In this document: positions 16,441 through 24,483 of the stretch, one piece after another
Position numbering within the stretch: the first letter of the stretch is position 1
How the letters are laid out: every line of letters begins with the position of its first letter
NCBI GenBank assembly: GCA_002405475.1
Contig: DHLX01000006.1
Location: 1 to 30,214 of the forward strand
DNA: 30,214 nt
Direction: 5' to 3'
Source: Burkholderiales bacterium UBA4657
Lineage (GTDB): Bacteria > Pseudomonadota > Gammaproteobacteria > Burkholderiales > Burkholderiaceae_E
The notes under the pieces: model-generated
Database searches by the model: none
Seen by the model: the letters and a program-made list of their open reading frames with translations, nothing else
What the model was told of the DNA's origin: nothing
Position numbers and translations under genes: made by a program

Positions 16441-17382
16441 TTACGCCTTCCATAAATCACGCATCATGGCAATGCCATGGGCGCCATAAGCTTGTGCGGT
16501 CTCAAGGTCCGCGCGCTGCAAACCGCCCAGGGCATAGACCGGCAAGGCGTTATAGCCTTTGGTTTGCACAAATCCCGGCCAGCCCAGCGTGGGCGCACCC
16601 GGGTGCGTGGCGGTCGGCAGTACTGAACCCAGCAGACAAAAATCCGCTTTCAATGCTAGCGCCTGTTGAATTTCCTGTGCCTCATGTACCGAGACTCCCA
16701 CCCATTCCACATCGGGGCGCTGGTTCAGTGCTGCGGCATCGGTAGCGCGCAAATGAACTCCATGGGCGCGCTGCCAGAGTGCTGGCGCATGACGACTGCT
16801 GACCAGAACCAGTGCCGCATGTTCACGCGCGCGCGGCAACAGGGCTTGCAATAAGGTTTCAACCTGCGCGTCACTCCAGCCGGGTTCACGCACAATCAGG
16901 CCTTTCAAGCCTTGTGCCAGTTGCCGTTCGAACGCTGATATAAAAGCGGCCTGACCCATGATACTGGCATAACTGATACCCATGACCTGAGGCAGTTGCA
17001 GCCAGCGTAATACGGGAACGGTAGCGGGTAGCAAGGGCGCGGGCAGTTCCCCGCGCAAGGGAAACCAGCCAAATTGCTGCCCTTCGCGCGCGCTGGGCGT
17101 TCCCTGCCACAAGCTGACGCGGGTGAAATGCAGTCTTACATGGGCATGCTCATAGACATGCTCCAGTGTTACCCACGGGAAGGCGTTCAAAATATCAATA
17201 TGCAGTTCTTCATGCAGCTCACGTGCCAAAGCTTGCGCCACGGTTTCACCGGCTTCGAGTTTGCCACCTGGAAATTCCCACCAGCCGGCATACGGTTTGC
17301 CCTCGGGGCGTGAGGCCAGTAAGACCTGTTGGTCGGGTGTCATTAACACGCCAACCGCAACGTCGGTAAGGCGTGAACTCAT
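16441..17382 (-). CDS. Nudix hydrolase fused to a ThiE-like domain
   Basis: A 313-residue two-domain protein. The N-terminal part (about 1-130) is a MutT-like Nudix hydrolase. Its Nudix box covers residues 40-62 (G40, E46, R54, E55, E58, E59), with histidine instead of the usual final glycine. MutT proteins clear 8-oxo-dGTP, and the substrate here is probably similar. The C-terminal part (about 140-313) resembles thiamine phosphate synthase: GVHLRATD, WVGVSVHEAQE and LPVYALGG are recognisable. However, the TxTK phosphate segment is altered to LPTATHPGAPTLGWPGF, so thiamine synthesis is doubtful. The fusion is known in betaproteobacteria. The ATG at 17382 overlaps the stop of the DUF815 gene (ATGA). 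Confidence 0.9.
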   Translation of the reverse strand: MSSRLTDVAVGVLMTPDQQVLLASRPEGKPYAGWWEFPGGKLEAGETVAQALARELHEELHIDILNAFPWVTLEHVYEHAHVRLHFTRVSLWQGTPSAREGQQFGWFPLRGELPAPLLPATVPVLRWLQLPQVMGISYASIMGQAAFISAFERQLAQGLKGLIVREPGWSDAQVETLLQALLPRAREHAALVLVSSRHAPALWQRAHGVHLRATDAAALNQRPDVEWVGVSVHEAQEIQQALALKADFCLLGSVLPTATHPGAPTLGWPGFVQTKGYNALPVYALGGLQRADLETAQAYGAHGIAMMRDLWKA

Positions 17383-18245
17383 GTTGCGCTGGTGTGTTTT
17401 CCGGCCCAGTCCTTGGCAAATTGCCAGGCAACACGGCCGGAACGCGAGCCGCGCTCGAGTGCAAACTGCAGGGCGGCGCTGCGACAGTCGTCGTTCAGGG
17501 TCAGTTGATAGGTGCCGAGCCAGTACGACACAATGTGCAAATAATCTTCCTGACGAAACGGGTAAAAACTGACCCACAAGCCGAAGCGTTCTGACAGCGA
17601 AATTTTTTCTTCTACCACTTCGCCCGGGTGAATCTCGCCATCGGGCAAATGGCGGTAGCTATCGTTATCGCTCATATATTCCGGCAACAGATGACGCCGG
17701 TTCGAGGTGGCGTATATCAGCACATTGTCAGTGGCGGCTGACATGGAACCATCCAGCGCCACCTTCAGCGCTTTATAACCGGCTTCGCCTTCCTCAAAAC
17801 TCAAGTCGTCGCAAAAAATAATAAAGCGCTCTGGCCGTTCCGCAATCAAATCGACGATATCGGCCAGGTCGGCGAGGTCGGCTTTATCGACTTCAATCAG
17901 GCGCAGGCCTTGCTGGCTAAATTCATTCAGACAGGCTTTAATCAGCGAGCTTTTTCCGGTGCCACGCGCGCCAGTCAATAAAACATTATTAGCGGGCTTG
18001 CCCTGCACAAATTGGCGTGTGTTTTGCACGATGAGGTCTTTTTGCCGTTCGACATGCTGAATGTCATGCAAGCGTATGCGTGAGGCATGCAGAACCGGCT
18101 GCAAATAGCCCTGTTCACCCAGTAAATTTTTTTGCTTGCGCCAGCGGTAGGCGCTGGCCTTCCAGTCCAGCACCGGCAAGGGCGGCGGCAACAGGCTTTG
18201 CAGTCGCGCCAGCAATGGCGTCCAGTCCGCGTCAGGTGCGCTCAT
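17379..18245 (-). CDS. DUF815 family ATP-binding protein
   Basis: A 288-residue AAA-like P-loop protein of the DUF815 family; the biological role is not established. Seen: Walker A GARGTGKSS (92-100) after NNVLL, a Walker B-like strand RFIIFCDDLSFEE, and IYATSNRRHLLPEYMSDND, the sensor-1 region typical of DUF815, followed by LSERFGLWVSFYPF. It overlaps argJ upstream and the Nudix gene downstream by four bases each (ATGA in both), so the three are probably co-translated. This order is commonly seen in Burkholderiales and may be of metabolic convenience only. Confidence 0.9.
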   Translation of the reverse strand: MSAPDADWTPLLARLQSLLPPPLPVLDWKASAYRWRKQKNLLGEQGYLQPVLHASRIRLHDIQHVERQKDLIVQNTRQFVQGKPANNVLLTGARGTGKSSLIKACLNEFSQQGLRLIEVDKADLADLADIVDLIAERPERFIIFCDDLSFEEGEAGYKALKVALDGSMSAATDNVLIYATSNRRHLLPEYMSDNDSYRHLPDGEIHPGEVVEEKISLSERFGLWVSFYPFRQEDYLHIVSYWLGTYQLTLNDDCRSAALQFALERGSRSGRVAWQFAKDWAGKHTSAT

Positions 18246-19471
18246 GAGCGGTAATCCGCGTTGATGCTGACATAGTCGTGCGACAAGTCGCAGGTCCAGA
18301 CCGTGGCTTGTGCCGAGCCACGCCCAAGCACAATGCGCACCAGAATTTCCGCCTGTTTCATGACACGCTGACCGTCTTCCTCGCGGTATTGCGGGTGGCG
18401 TCCACCTCGGGTAGCAACGTGGACATCATCCAGATACAAATCAATACGGCTTGGGTCAAGGTCGGTGATGCCGGCATAACCGACGGCCGCCAAAATGCGC
18501 CCCAGGTTCGGGTCACTGGCATAAAACGCTGTTTTCACCAGAGGGGAATGTCCGACCGCATACGCCACCTGACGGCATTCCTGAACATTCGCACCGCCTT
18601 CGACACGAATAGTCATGAACTTGGTCGCGCCTTCGCCATCGCGCACAATCATTTGCGCCAGTTCTTGCGCCAGCTCTAACACGGCGGCACGCAAGGGGGC
18701 GTAGTGCGGGTCGTCCTGACTTTGCACTTCAGGCAGGGTTGAGCGCCCGCTGGCCATCAAAATAAAACTGTCATTGGTCGAGGTGTCGCCGTCAATGGTA
18801 ATGCTGTTGAACGACAAGTCTGCGGCTTCTTTCACCAGTTGGTTCAGCAGCGGTTGTGCTATGGCGGCATCGGTCGCCACATAGCCCAGCATAGTCGCCA
18901 TATTCGGCTTGATCATGCCCGCGCCCTTGCTGATACCGGTCAGGGTAACCGTATGCCCGCCGATGACGACGCGACGCGAGGCGGCCTTGGGCTGTGTGTC
19001 GGTGGTCATAATGGCCTGCGCTGCATTCAGCCAGTTGTCTTCGCTGAGCTGTGCTATGGCCTGGGGCAGTCCGGCTTGCAGGCGTTCCAGCGGCAGCGGT
19101 TCCAGAATGACGCCCGTAGAAAACGGCAGCACTTGTTGTTCCGCTAGTTGCAGCAGACTGGCCAGCGCTTGACAAGTGGTACGGGCATTGACCAAACCAC
19201 TGTCACCGGTGCCGGCGTTGGCGCAACCGGTGTTGACCACCAGCGCGCGTATCGGCTGACCACTAGCCAGATGTTCCTTGCATACCGTTACCGGGGCGGC
19301 GCAAAACCGGTTCAGGGTAAAGACCCCGGCCACGCGACTGCCTTCGGCCAGACGTATGACCAGCACATCTTTACGCCCGGGCTTGCGTATGCCCGCTTCG
19401 GCATGGCCGAGTTGAACCCCGGCAACGGGAAACAGTTGAGAGGCTTGGGGCAGGGGAAGATTGACGGCCAT
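18242..19471 (-). CDS. argJ: Bifunctional ornithine acetyltransferase / N-acetylglutamate synthase
   Basis: An arginine-biosynthesis enzyme of 409 residues. It transfers the acetyl group from N-acetylornithine to glutamate, and many members can also use acetyl-CoA. Seen: the autoproteolysis site in KPNMATMLGYVATDA, where cleavage occurs before T193, which becomes the nucleophile; TLTGISKGAGM upstream; FNSITIDGDTSTNDS; the conserved DPNLGRILAAVGY; and the C-terminal ending in the substrate-contact region SINADYRS. Whether it is mono- or bifunctional cannot be read from sequence alone. The start has AGGAG 12 bases upstream, which is long spacing. It is the first gene of a minus-strand run with DUF815, Nudix and M61 genes. 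Confidence 0.95.
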   Translation of the reverse strand: MAVNLPLPQASQLFPVAGVQLGHAEAGIRKPGRKDVLVIRLAEGSRVAGVFTLNRFCAAPVTVCKEHLASGQPIRALVVNTGCANAGTGDSGLVNARTTCQALASLLQLAEQQVLPFSTGVILEPLPLERLQAGLPQAIAQLSEDNWLNAAQAIMTTDTQPKAASRRVVIGGHTVTLTGISKGAGMIKPNMATMLGYVATDAAIAQPLLNQLVKEAADLSFNSITIDGDTSTNDSFILMASGRSTLPEVQSQDDPHYAPLRAAVLELAQELAQMIVRDGEGATKFMTIRVEGGANVQECRQVAYAVGHSPLVKTAFYASDPNLGRILAAVGYAGITDLDPSRIDLYLDDVHVATRGGRHPQYREEDGQRVMKQAEILVRIVLGRGSAQATVWTCDLSHDYVSINADYRS

Positions 19472-19581
19472 GATACCGGTGGGCTCCTAAGGGTCTGAAA
19501 AGGGTGGGCTAAATGTCGACATTATTGCTTAAAAGAACACGCGATCTGGGTTGATGTGCGTTGTGCTGAGCATCGGCACGC

Positions 19582-19610
19582 TTGCTTTTTAAAATTAGCC
19601 AGACTAGACT
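19582..19610 (+). promoter_or_regulatory. Candidate promoter of the toxin-antitoxin pair
   Basis: TTGCTT (19582-19587), a 17-base spacer and TAGACT (19605-19610). The match is moderate. It ends directly before the inverted repeat at 19611-19631, which would lie over the start of the transcript. Confidence 0.4.
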
Positions 19611-19631
19611 AACTCCACTATTTAAGGAGTT
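19611..19631 (+). promoter_or_regulatory. Inverted repeat covering the antitoxin ribosome site
   Basis: AACTCC (19611-19616) and GGAGTT (19626-19631) are perfect complements separated by 9 bases. The right arm includes the AAGGAG Shine-Dalgarno of the antitoxin gene. It could be an operator bound by the antitoxin-toxin complex or an RNA hairpin that limits translation. Confidence 0.5.
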
Positions 19632-19635
19632 CACC

Positions 19636-19884
19636 GTGTCGGTTGTCAATATGTTGCAAGCCAAGTCCTCGCTGTCGCGTTTGGTCGAGGCCATTGAGCA
19701 GGGGCAAGAACACGAAATTATCATTGCGCGCAATGGTCGCCCTGCGGCCAAGCTGGTACCGGTAGATGCGGTACCAGCGGGTCAGCGCATTGGGCTTGCC
19801 AAGGGCAAGTTCGAGGTGCCGGATAGTATCGACACGCATAACGAGGAAGTCGCACGTCTGTTGATGGGCGTGGCTCAATCTTGA
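19636..19884 (+). CDS. Phd/YefM-type antitoxin
   Basis: An 82-residue antitoxin. Seen: the Phd fold N-terminus SVVNMLQAKSSLSRLVEAIE with IIIARNGRPAAKLVPV, which is the DNA-binding half, then a charged C-terminal stretch (residues about 55-80) expected to wrap the toxin. I chose the GTG at 19636 because AAGGAG lies six bases before it; the open frame upstream has no ribosome site. The stop overlaps the toxin start (TTGA at 19881-19884). Antitoxins of this family usually autorepress, and an inverted repeat is present just upstream. Confidence 0.92.
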   Translation: MSVVNMLQAKSSLSRLVEAIEQGQEHEIIIARNGRPAAKLVPVDAVPAGQRIGLAKGKFEVPDSIDTHNEEVARLLMGVAQS

Positions 19885-20267
19885 ACCTGCTGCTGGATAC
19901 CCACGTGGCTTTGTGGGCGATTACGGATAGCCCTAAGCTGACGCTAAAGGCGCGGGAACTTATTGCATCACCCCGAACTACCGTATGGATCAGCGTTGCC
20001 AGTGTCTGGGAAATCGCCATCAAACATGCGCTGGGCCGGGGCGATATGCCTGTTTCTGGTCAAGAGGCGGGACGTTATTTCCGCGAGTCCGGGTATCGTT
20101 TTTTGCCGATCGAGACCGAGCATGCTTTTGCCGTGCAAGACCTGGCGCTGCATCATCATGACCCGTTTGATCGCTTGCTCGTTGCCCAGGCATTGGTTGA
20201 ACCCATGCGTCTGATGACCCACGATCCTATGGTTGCACGCTACAGCGATACCATCATCAAAATCTGA
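19881..20267 (+). CDS. VapC-type PIN-domain toxin
   Basis: A 128-residue PIN-domain RNase, the toxin of a type II pair. Seen: LLLDTHVALWA (D6), SVWEIAIKHALG (E44), HHHDPFDRLLVAQA (D94, D97) and MTHDPMV (D115), which give the four acidic metal-binding positions, all intact. It starts with TTG and overlaps the antitoxin by four bases, so it is translationally coupled to it. The target RNA is not predictable. Both genes have base composition like their neighbours. The pair sits between argJ and an ABC transporter on the plus strand and shows no mobility gene or repeat at its borders. Confidence 0.93.
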   Translation: MNLLLDTHVALWAITDSPKLTLKARELIASPRTTVWISVASVWEIAIKHALGRGDMPVSGQEAGRYFRESGYRFLPIETEHAFAVQDLALHHHDPFDRLLVAQALVEPMRLMTHDPMVARYSDTIIKI

Positions 20268-20318
20268 GTACCACTCTAACCCCTACAGTACAAACCTTGA
20301 CATGGCTAAGGAAACCCC

Positions 20319-22094
20319 GTGAACTGGAATCAGGAAATCGTCAATAGTGTTATCTGGCTGACCCAAGCGTTTGCCATTACCAGTGCAGGTTTTGTGGTGG
20401 TGGCGTGGTTGCTCGCGCATTACACCCGCTGGGGGCGGCAATTCTGGCGTCTGGCCTGGCCGTATTTCACCCCAAAACGTAGCTGGAAGCCGTTATTGAC
20501 GGTGGCCTTGGTGCTGCTGTTGGCGCTGTTCGCGGTACGTATGAATGTGCTGTTTTCGTTCTGGTCGAAAGATTTTTACGATGCGGTACAAGCGCTGGAT
20601 GCTAGTAAGTTCTGGTTGTTCATGGGTTTATTTGGTGTTCTGGCTTCGATTCATGTGGTACGTGAACTATTCACCTACTATGTGCAACAGTCGTTTGAAA
20701 TTCACTGGCGTACCTGGTTGAATGAAAAGTTGAGTAACGACTGGCTCGAACGCGGTGCTTATTATCGTGGTCAATTTGTGCCCGAGCCTACTGACAACCC
20801 GGACCAGCGTATTCAGGTCGATATTGCCAGTTTCGTCACTTTTTCCTTGAGTTTGTCGATTGGGGCGATACGTGCCCTGGTGTCACTGGTTGAATTCACC
20901 ATTATTTTGTGGGCGCTGTCGGGGGCGCTGGCTTTATGGGGTGTTGAAATTCCGCGTGGCATGGTGTTTCTGGTCTACCTCTATGTGCTGGTCGCGACGG
21001 TGTTTGCTTTCAAAATTGGCCGCCCGCTGATTCAGTTGAATTTTTTGAATGAAAAGCTCGGGGCAGACTTTCGTTATGCCCTGATGCGCTTGCGCGAATA
21101 TTCGGAAAACATTGCGTTTTATCGCGGTGAAAACGTCGAACGCAACACGCTGTTTTCACGCTTTCAGGCGCTGATCAAAAATATCTGGGCGATTGTCTTT
21201 CGTACCTTGAAATTCAACGGCTTCAACCTGACGGTGAGCCAGATTGCCGTCATCTTTCCCTGGCTGATTCAGGCGCCGCGATTTCTGGCCGGGCAGATCA
21301 AGCTGGGTGATGTGATGCAGACTGCACGCGCCTTCGGTGAAGTGGAAGAAGCCTTGTCGTTCTTCCGTATGTCGTATGACAATTTTGCCCAGTATCGCGC
21401 TGTACTGAACCGTTTGACCGGTTTCATGGAGGCGAACCAGCAGGCGCGTGACCTGCCCGTGGTGCAGACCCAGGAACAGCTTGCCGGCTTGTCCTTGCAG
21501 GGGGTGACAGTACAGCGCCCTGACGGTGCGCCCTTGCTGCAAGACCTGAATTTCAGTCTGGGAGCAGGCGAGAGTCTGCTGGTGAAAGGAGCCTCGGGCA
21601 GCGGAAAAACCACCTTGCTACGTACACTGGCCGGTTTGTGGCCTTACGCGGCCGGTGTGGTGGCACGGCCTGTGGGCGCACGCGCGCTGTTTTTGTCGCA
21701 AAAACCTTATTTGCCCCTGGGTAGTTTGCGTACTGCCGTTACTTACCCGGCCGAGCAGGCTGATGATGCCCTGGTGCAAACCGCCCTGCGCAAGGTACAG
21801 CTGGGGCATTTGCTTGGCCGGCTGGATGAAGAAGCCGACTGGTCGCGTATTTTGTCGCTGGGGGAGCAACAGCGTCTGGCGTTTGCGCGGTTGTTGATCA
21901 ACCAGCCGCACATTGCTTTTCTGGATGAGGCTACTTCAGCAACAGATGAAGGTCTGGAGCACGCCCTGTACGAATTACTGCGCCACGAATTGCCGCAATG
22001 TACGCTCATTAGCGTTGGGCATCGCAGTACGCTGAACGGGTTTCACCAGCGCAAGCTGGAATTGCAGGGCGAGGGGCGTTGGGCTTTGAGCTGA
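20319..22094 (+). CDS. ABC transporter, fused permease and ATPase (SbmA/BacA-YddA type)
   Basis: A 591-residue inner-membrane protein. The N-terminal half (about 1-350) is an SbmA/BacA-like membrane domain with about six helices and the typical WRTWLNEKLSNDWLERGAYYR and NPDQRIQVDI. The C-terminal ATPase has Walker A GASGSGKTT (about 423-431), a signature-like LSLGEQQRLAFARLL (about 512), Walker B HIAFLDEATSAT (about 530-540) and an H-loop, SVGHRS. The fused form resembles YddA and the peptide or vitamin B12 transporters of that group; the substrate here is unknown. The GTG start has AAGGA six bases upstream. The gene converges on the M20 gene with a 1-base gap. Confidence 0.9.
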   Translation: MNWNQEIVNSVIWLTQAFAITSAGFVVVAWLLAHYTRWGRQFWRLAWPYFTPKRSWKPLLTVALVLLLALFAVRMNVLFSFWSKDFYDAVQALDASKFWLFMGLFGVLASIHVVRELFTYYVQQSFEIHWRTWLNEKLSNDWLERGAYYRGQFVPEPTDNPDQRIQVDIASFVTFSLSLSIGAIRALVSLVEFTIILWALSGALALWGVEIPRGMVFLVYLYVLVATVFAFKIGRPLIQLNFLNEKLGADFRYALMRLREYSENIAFYRGENVERNTLFSRFQALIKNIWAIVFRTLKFNGFNLTVSQIAVIFPWLIQAPRFLAGQIKLGDVMQTARAFGEVEEALSFFRMSYDNFAQYRAVLNRLTGFMEANQQARDLPVVQTQEQLAGLSLQGVTVQRPDGAPLLQDLNFSLGAGESLLVKGASGSGKTTLLRTLAGLWPYAAGVVARPVGARALFLSQKPYLPLGSLRTAVTYPAEQADDALVQTALRKVQLGHLLGRLDEEADWSRILSLGEQQRLAFARLLINQPHIAFLDEATSATDEGLEHALYELLRHELPQCTLISVGHRSTLNGFHQRKLELQGEGRWALS

Positions 22095-22095
22095 T

Positions 22096-23295
22096 TCATG
22101 CTGGCGCTGTGGCCAAAAATTTTTCTGTCAGCCTCACCCAGTAAGTCGCACCCAGCGGAATGAGAGCGTCGTTAAAGTCATAGCTCGGGTTGTGCAGCAT
22201 GCACGGCCCAGCGCCGTGTCCCAGCGCGCGGTGGTCGCCCTCGCCATTACCTATAAAGGCGTAGCAACCCGGCCTCACTTGCAGCATGAAGGCAAAATCT
22301 TCTGCGCCCATGGTGGGCTCGCGGTCGCGTACCACCTGGTCTGCCCCGACTATTTCTTCCATCACGCGCGCGGCGAATTCGGTTTCATGCGCGTGGTTGA
22401 TGGTGGGCGGGTAATTGCGCTGGAAATGAAATTGGATGCTGGCATTGAACGCCGCGGCGATATTTTCCGCGACACGCTGCATGCCGCTTTGCAGTTGATC
22501 GAGCGCCTCTAAACTAAAAGTTCTGACCGTGCCGCGCAGTGTGGCCTCGTTCGGAATGACGTTGTAAGCATCGCCAGCATGAATTTGCGTCACGCTGATG
22601 ACTGCGGGCTCGACCGGCTTTTTTTCGCGGCTGATCAAGAGTTGCAAGCCTTGTGCGATCTGGCATGCGACCATGATCGGATCTACCCCCAGATGCGGCA
22701 TGGCGGCGTGTGCGCCTTTACCAGTAATGACGATTTCAAATTCATTACTGCTGGCCATCATGGCGCCGGGGCGCACGCCGAAGCTGCCCACTGCCATACC
22801 GGGCCAATTGTGCAGGCCGAATACGGCATCGCAGGGAAATTGCTCGAACAGGCCATCGTCGATCATGCGTTGTGCGCCCGCCCCTCCTTCTTCCGCCGGC
22901 TGAAAAATAAGGTGCACGGTGCCGTCAAATTGCCGCGTTTCGGCCAGATAGCGCGCGGCAGCGAGCAGCATGGCGGTGTGACCATCATGACCGCAGGCGT
23001 GCATTTTGCCGTGATGCTTCGAGGTATGGGCGAAGGTGTTGTGTTCCTGTAGCGGCAGTGCGTCCATGTCAGCACGCAAGCCCACGCAGCGCGGCGAGGT
23101 GCCGTTTTTGATACGTCCGACCACCCCCGTACCGCCCAGCCCGCGATGCACTTCAATGCCCCAGTGCTTGAGTAAATGCGCTACCCGTTCGCTGGTTCGA
23201 TGCTCCTCGAAGCGTAACTCGGGGTGCGCGTGCAGGTCGCGGCGTATGGCCTGCAATTCGGGCGTAAACTGCTGAATGCGTTCTATGAGCTTCAT
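22096..23295 (-). CDS. M20 family amidohydrolase (hippurate hydrolase-like)
   Basis: A 399-residue cytosolic metallohydrolase of the M20D group (HipO, IAA-amino acid hydrolase, N-acyl-amino acid hydrolases). Seen: RRDLHAHPELRFEE at 18-31, GLRADMDALP, the metal site HACGHDGHTAM (C101, H103), PAEEGGAGA (E135, E136), H162 in FGLHNWPG, and AEDFAFML near the C-terminus. All metal ligands are present. The frame is open to 23352, but the ATG at 23295 has GAGGA upstream and gives the standard N-terminus. It shares a 60-base divergent gap with the methyltransferase gene. The natural substrate cannot be decided. Confidence 0.92.
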   Translation of the reverse strand: MKLIERIQQFTPELQAIRRDLHAHPELRFEEHRTSERVAHLLKHWGIEVHRGLGGTGVVGRIKNGTSPRCVGLRADMDALPLQEHNTFAHTSKHHGKMHACGHDGHTAMLLAAARYLAETRQFDGTVHLIFQPAEEGGAGAQRMIDDGLFEQFPCDAVFGLHNWPGMAVGSFGVRPGAMMASSNEFEIVITGKGAHAAMPHLGVDPIMVACQIAQGLQLLISREKKPVEPAVISVTQIHAGDAYNVIPNEATLRGTVRTFSLEALDQLQSGMQRVAENIAAAFNASIQFHFQRNYPPTINHAHETEFAARVMEEIVGADQVVRDREPTMGAEDFAFMLQVRPGCYAFIGNGEGDHRALGHGAGPCMLHNPSYDFNDALIPLGATYWVRLTEKFLATAPA

Positions 23296-23355
23296 GGCGC
23301 GGTTCCTCGGGTCTGTGCTAGTCTCGCAGATTGTCTCATCCAGATTAAACATACC

Positions 23356-24243
23356 ATGCTCGGCAAAATTTTATTCCGTTTACTCAACATTCCCGGTGCC
23401 CTGGCCTATGTCGCAGCGCATCGTCAGCGCAGCGAATGGGACCCCAGTGACGACATTGAACTGCGCCTGTATGCCCAGATAGCGCAAAACGACTTTTTAC
23501 ATTACGGCTATTTTGACCCGATTCCGGCGCAGGCCGAAGACATTAGCCTGAATGATGTACGTGCCGCCATGGACGCCTACGGCAATTTATTGGCCGGATT
23601 GGTGCCAGCGGGTCAGCGCGTACTCGACATTGGTTGCGGCATGGGTGGCTTGTTGAACAAGCTGCAAGCCAAAGGCTGTGACGCCCACGGGGTGACCCCG
23701 AATCAACCGCATGTCCAGCATATTCGCCAGCGTTACCCGCAAGTCACGGTGTATGAATCGCGCTTTGAAGAGGTGTCACCCGCCGCATTGGGACAGTTCG
23801 ATGTTTTGATCAATGCCGAGTCATTTCAATATCTGGAGCTCGACCGCGCTCTGGCGCTGGGCAAGCAGTTATTGAAACCCGGTGGCCGCTGGTTCATCCT
23901 GGACTATTTTTGCCTGAATGACAACACCAAAAACAAGTCGGGGCATGTCATGGCGACGTATCGTCAGGCGCTACAGCGCCAAGGCTGGCGCATTGTCACC
24001 GAACGCGATTTGACCGAGAACATGCTGCCGACCCTGGCCTATGGTCATTTGCTGGCCGGGCGTCTCATGTTGCCTTTGGTGCGTCATACGGCAGACCGCT
24101 TTTTCCTGAAACACCCGTATTGGGCTTATGTCTTTGGCAACGATGTGCGCCAGAAACTGGCCGAAGTGAAACTGCACACGCTCGACCCGCAGGTTTTTCG
24201 CGCCGAGAAGCGTTATGTGCTGTTCGAGCTGGAGGCGGTTTGA
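23356..24243 (+). CDS. Class I SAM-dependent methyltransferase (cyclopropane fatty acid synthase-like)
   Basis: A 295-residue protein with the SAM-binding motif VLDIGCGMGGLLNKL (about 89-103), the second-strand GVTPNQPHVQHIR, and the FDVLINAESFQYL and LLKPGGRWFILDYF segments that follow in CFA-synthase and related methyltransferases. It is shorter than CFA synthases (about 380 residues) and lacks their N-terminal domain, so the substrate may be a small molecule or lipid. The frame stays open upstream to 23224, but 23356 starts with the natural-looking MLGKILFRLLN and follows a gap; no strong ribosome site is seen. It is followed by the inverted-repeat element. Confidence 0.85.
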   Translation: MLGKILFRLLNIPGALAYVAAHRQRSEWDPSDDIELRLYAQIAQNDFLHYGYFDPIPAQAEDISLNDVRAAMDAYGNLLAGLVPAGQRVLDIGCGMGGLLNKLQAKGCDAHGVTPNQPHVQHIRQRYPQVTVYESRFEEVSPAALGQFDVLINAESFQYLELDRALALGKQLLKPGGRWFILDYFCLNDNTKNKSGHVMATYRQALQRQGWRIVTERDLTENMLPTLAYGHLLAGRLMLPLVRHTADRFFLKHPYWAYVFGNDVRQKLAEVKLHTLDPQVFRAEKRYVLFELEAV

Positions 24244-24256
24244 GGCAGATTGACTA

Positions 24257-24434
24257 CCCGCTCGGCTCCCCGGTCTAGCCCGCCATCGCTGCTTTGCCCT
24301 GGCTCAACCTCGCTTACTTTGACCCGCTGGCAATAGCCGCTGCGCGGCTTAGCGCCTGCGGGTACCCCAAAGTAAGCTTTCGGTTTCCGCCAGGACGCGA
24401 TGGAAGGGCGGCGACCGGGGAGAAGCCGGGCGGG
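24257..24434. repeat. Large imperfect inverted repeat in a convergent intergenic region
   Basis: The left arm runs from 24257 to 24321 and the right arm from about 24368 to 24434. Shared blocks between the left arm and the complement of the right arm include CCCGCxCGGCT, CCCCGGTC, CCATCGC, CCTGGC, AACC and a perfect 10-bp inner pair, GCTTACTTTG (24312-24321) with CAAAGTAAGC (24368-24377). The centre has a further small hairpin, AGCCG/CGGCT, around 24335-24348. The element lies between two convergent genes (methyltransferase and secF), where it could stop transcription from both sides or be a non-autonomous mobile or REP-type repeat. The rest of the gap (24435-24483) holds a short repeat of GGCATAARGCA and nothing else recognisable. 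Confidence 0.7.
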
Positions 24435-24483
24435 CATAAAGCAAGGCCGGGCACAGCCGGACAGGCATAAGGCAGCACCCGCC

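Noticed and set aside
20297..20302. TTGACA as the -35 of the ABC transporter gene
   Set aside because: The matching -10 would fall inside the coding region after the GTG at 20319, and no TATAAT-like hexamer is there.
19472..20318. Toxin-antitoxin pair as part of a genomic island
   Set aside because: No integrase, transposase, direct repeats, tRNA or shift of composition at the borders; the pair is small and in line with its neighbours.
24441..24475. GGCATAARGCA direct repeat as a binding site
   Set aside because: Only two imperfect copies in a GC-rich tail of the inverted-repeat element; too little to support a site.
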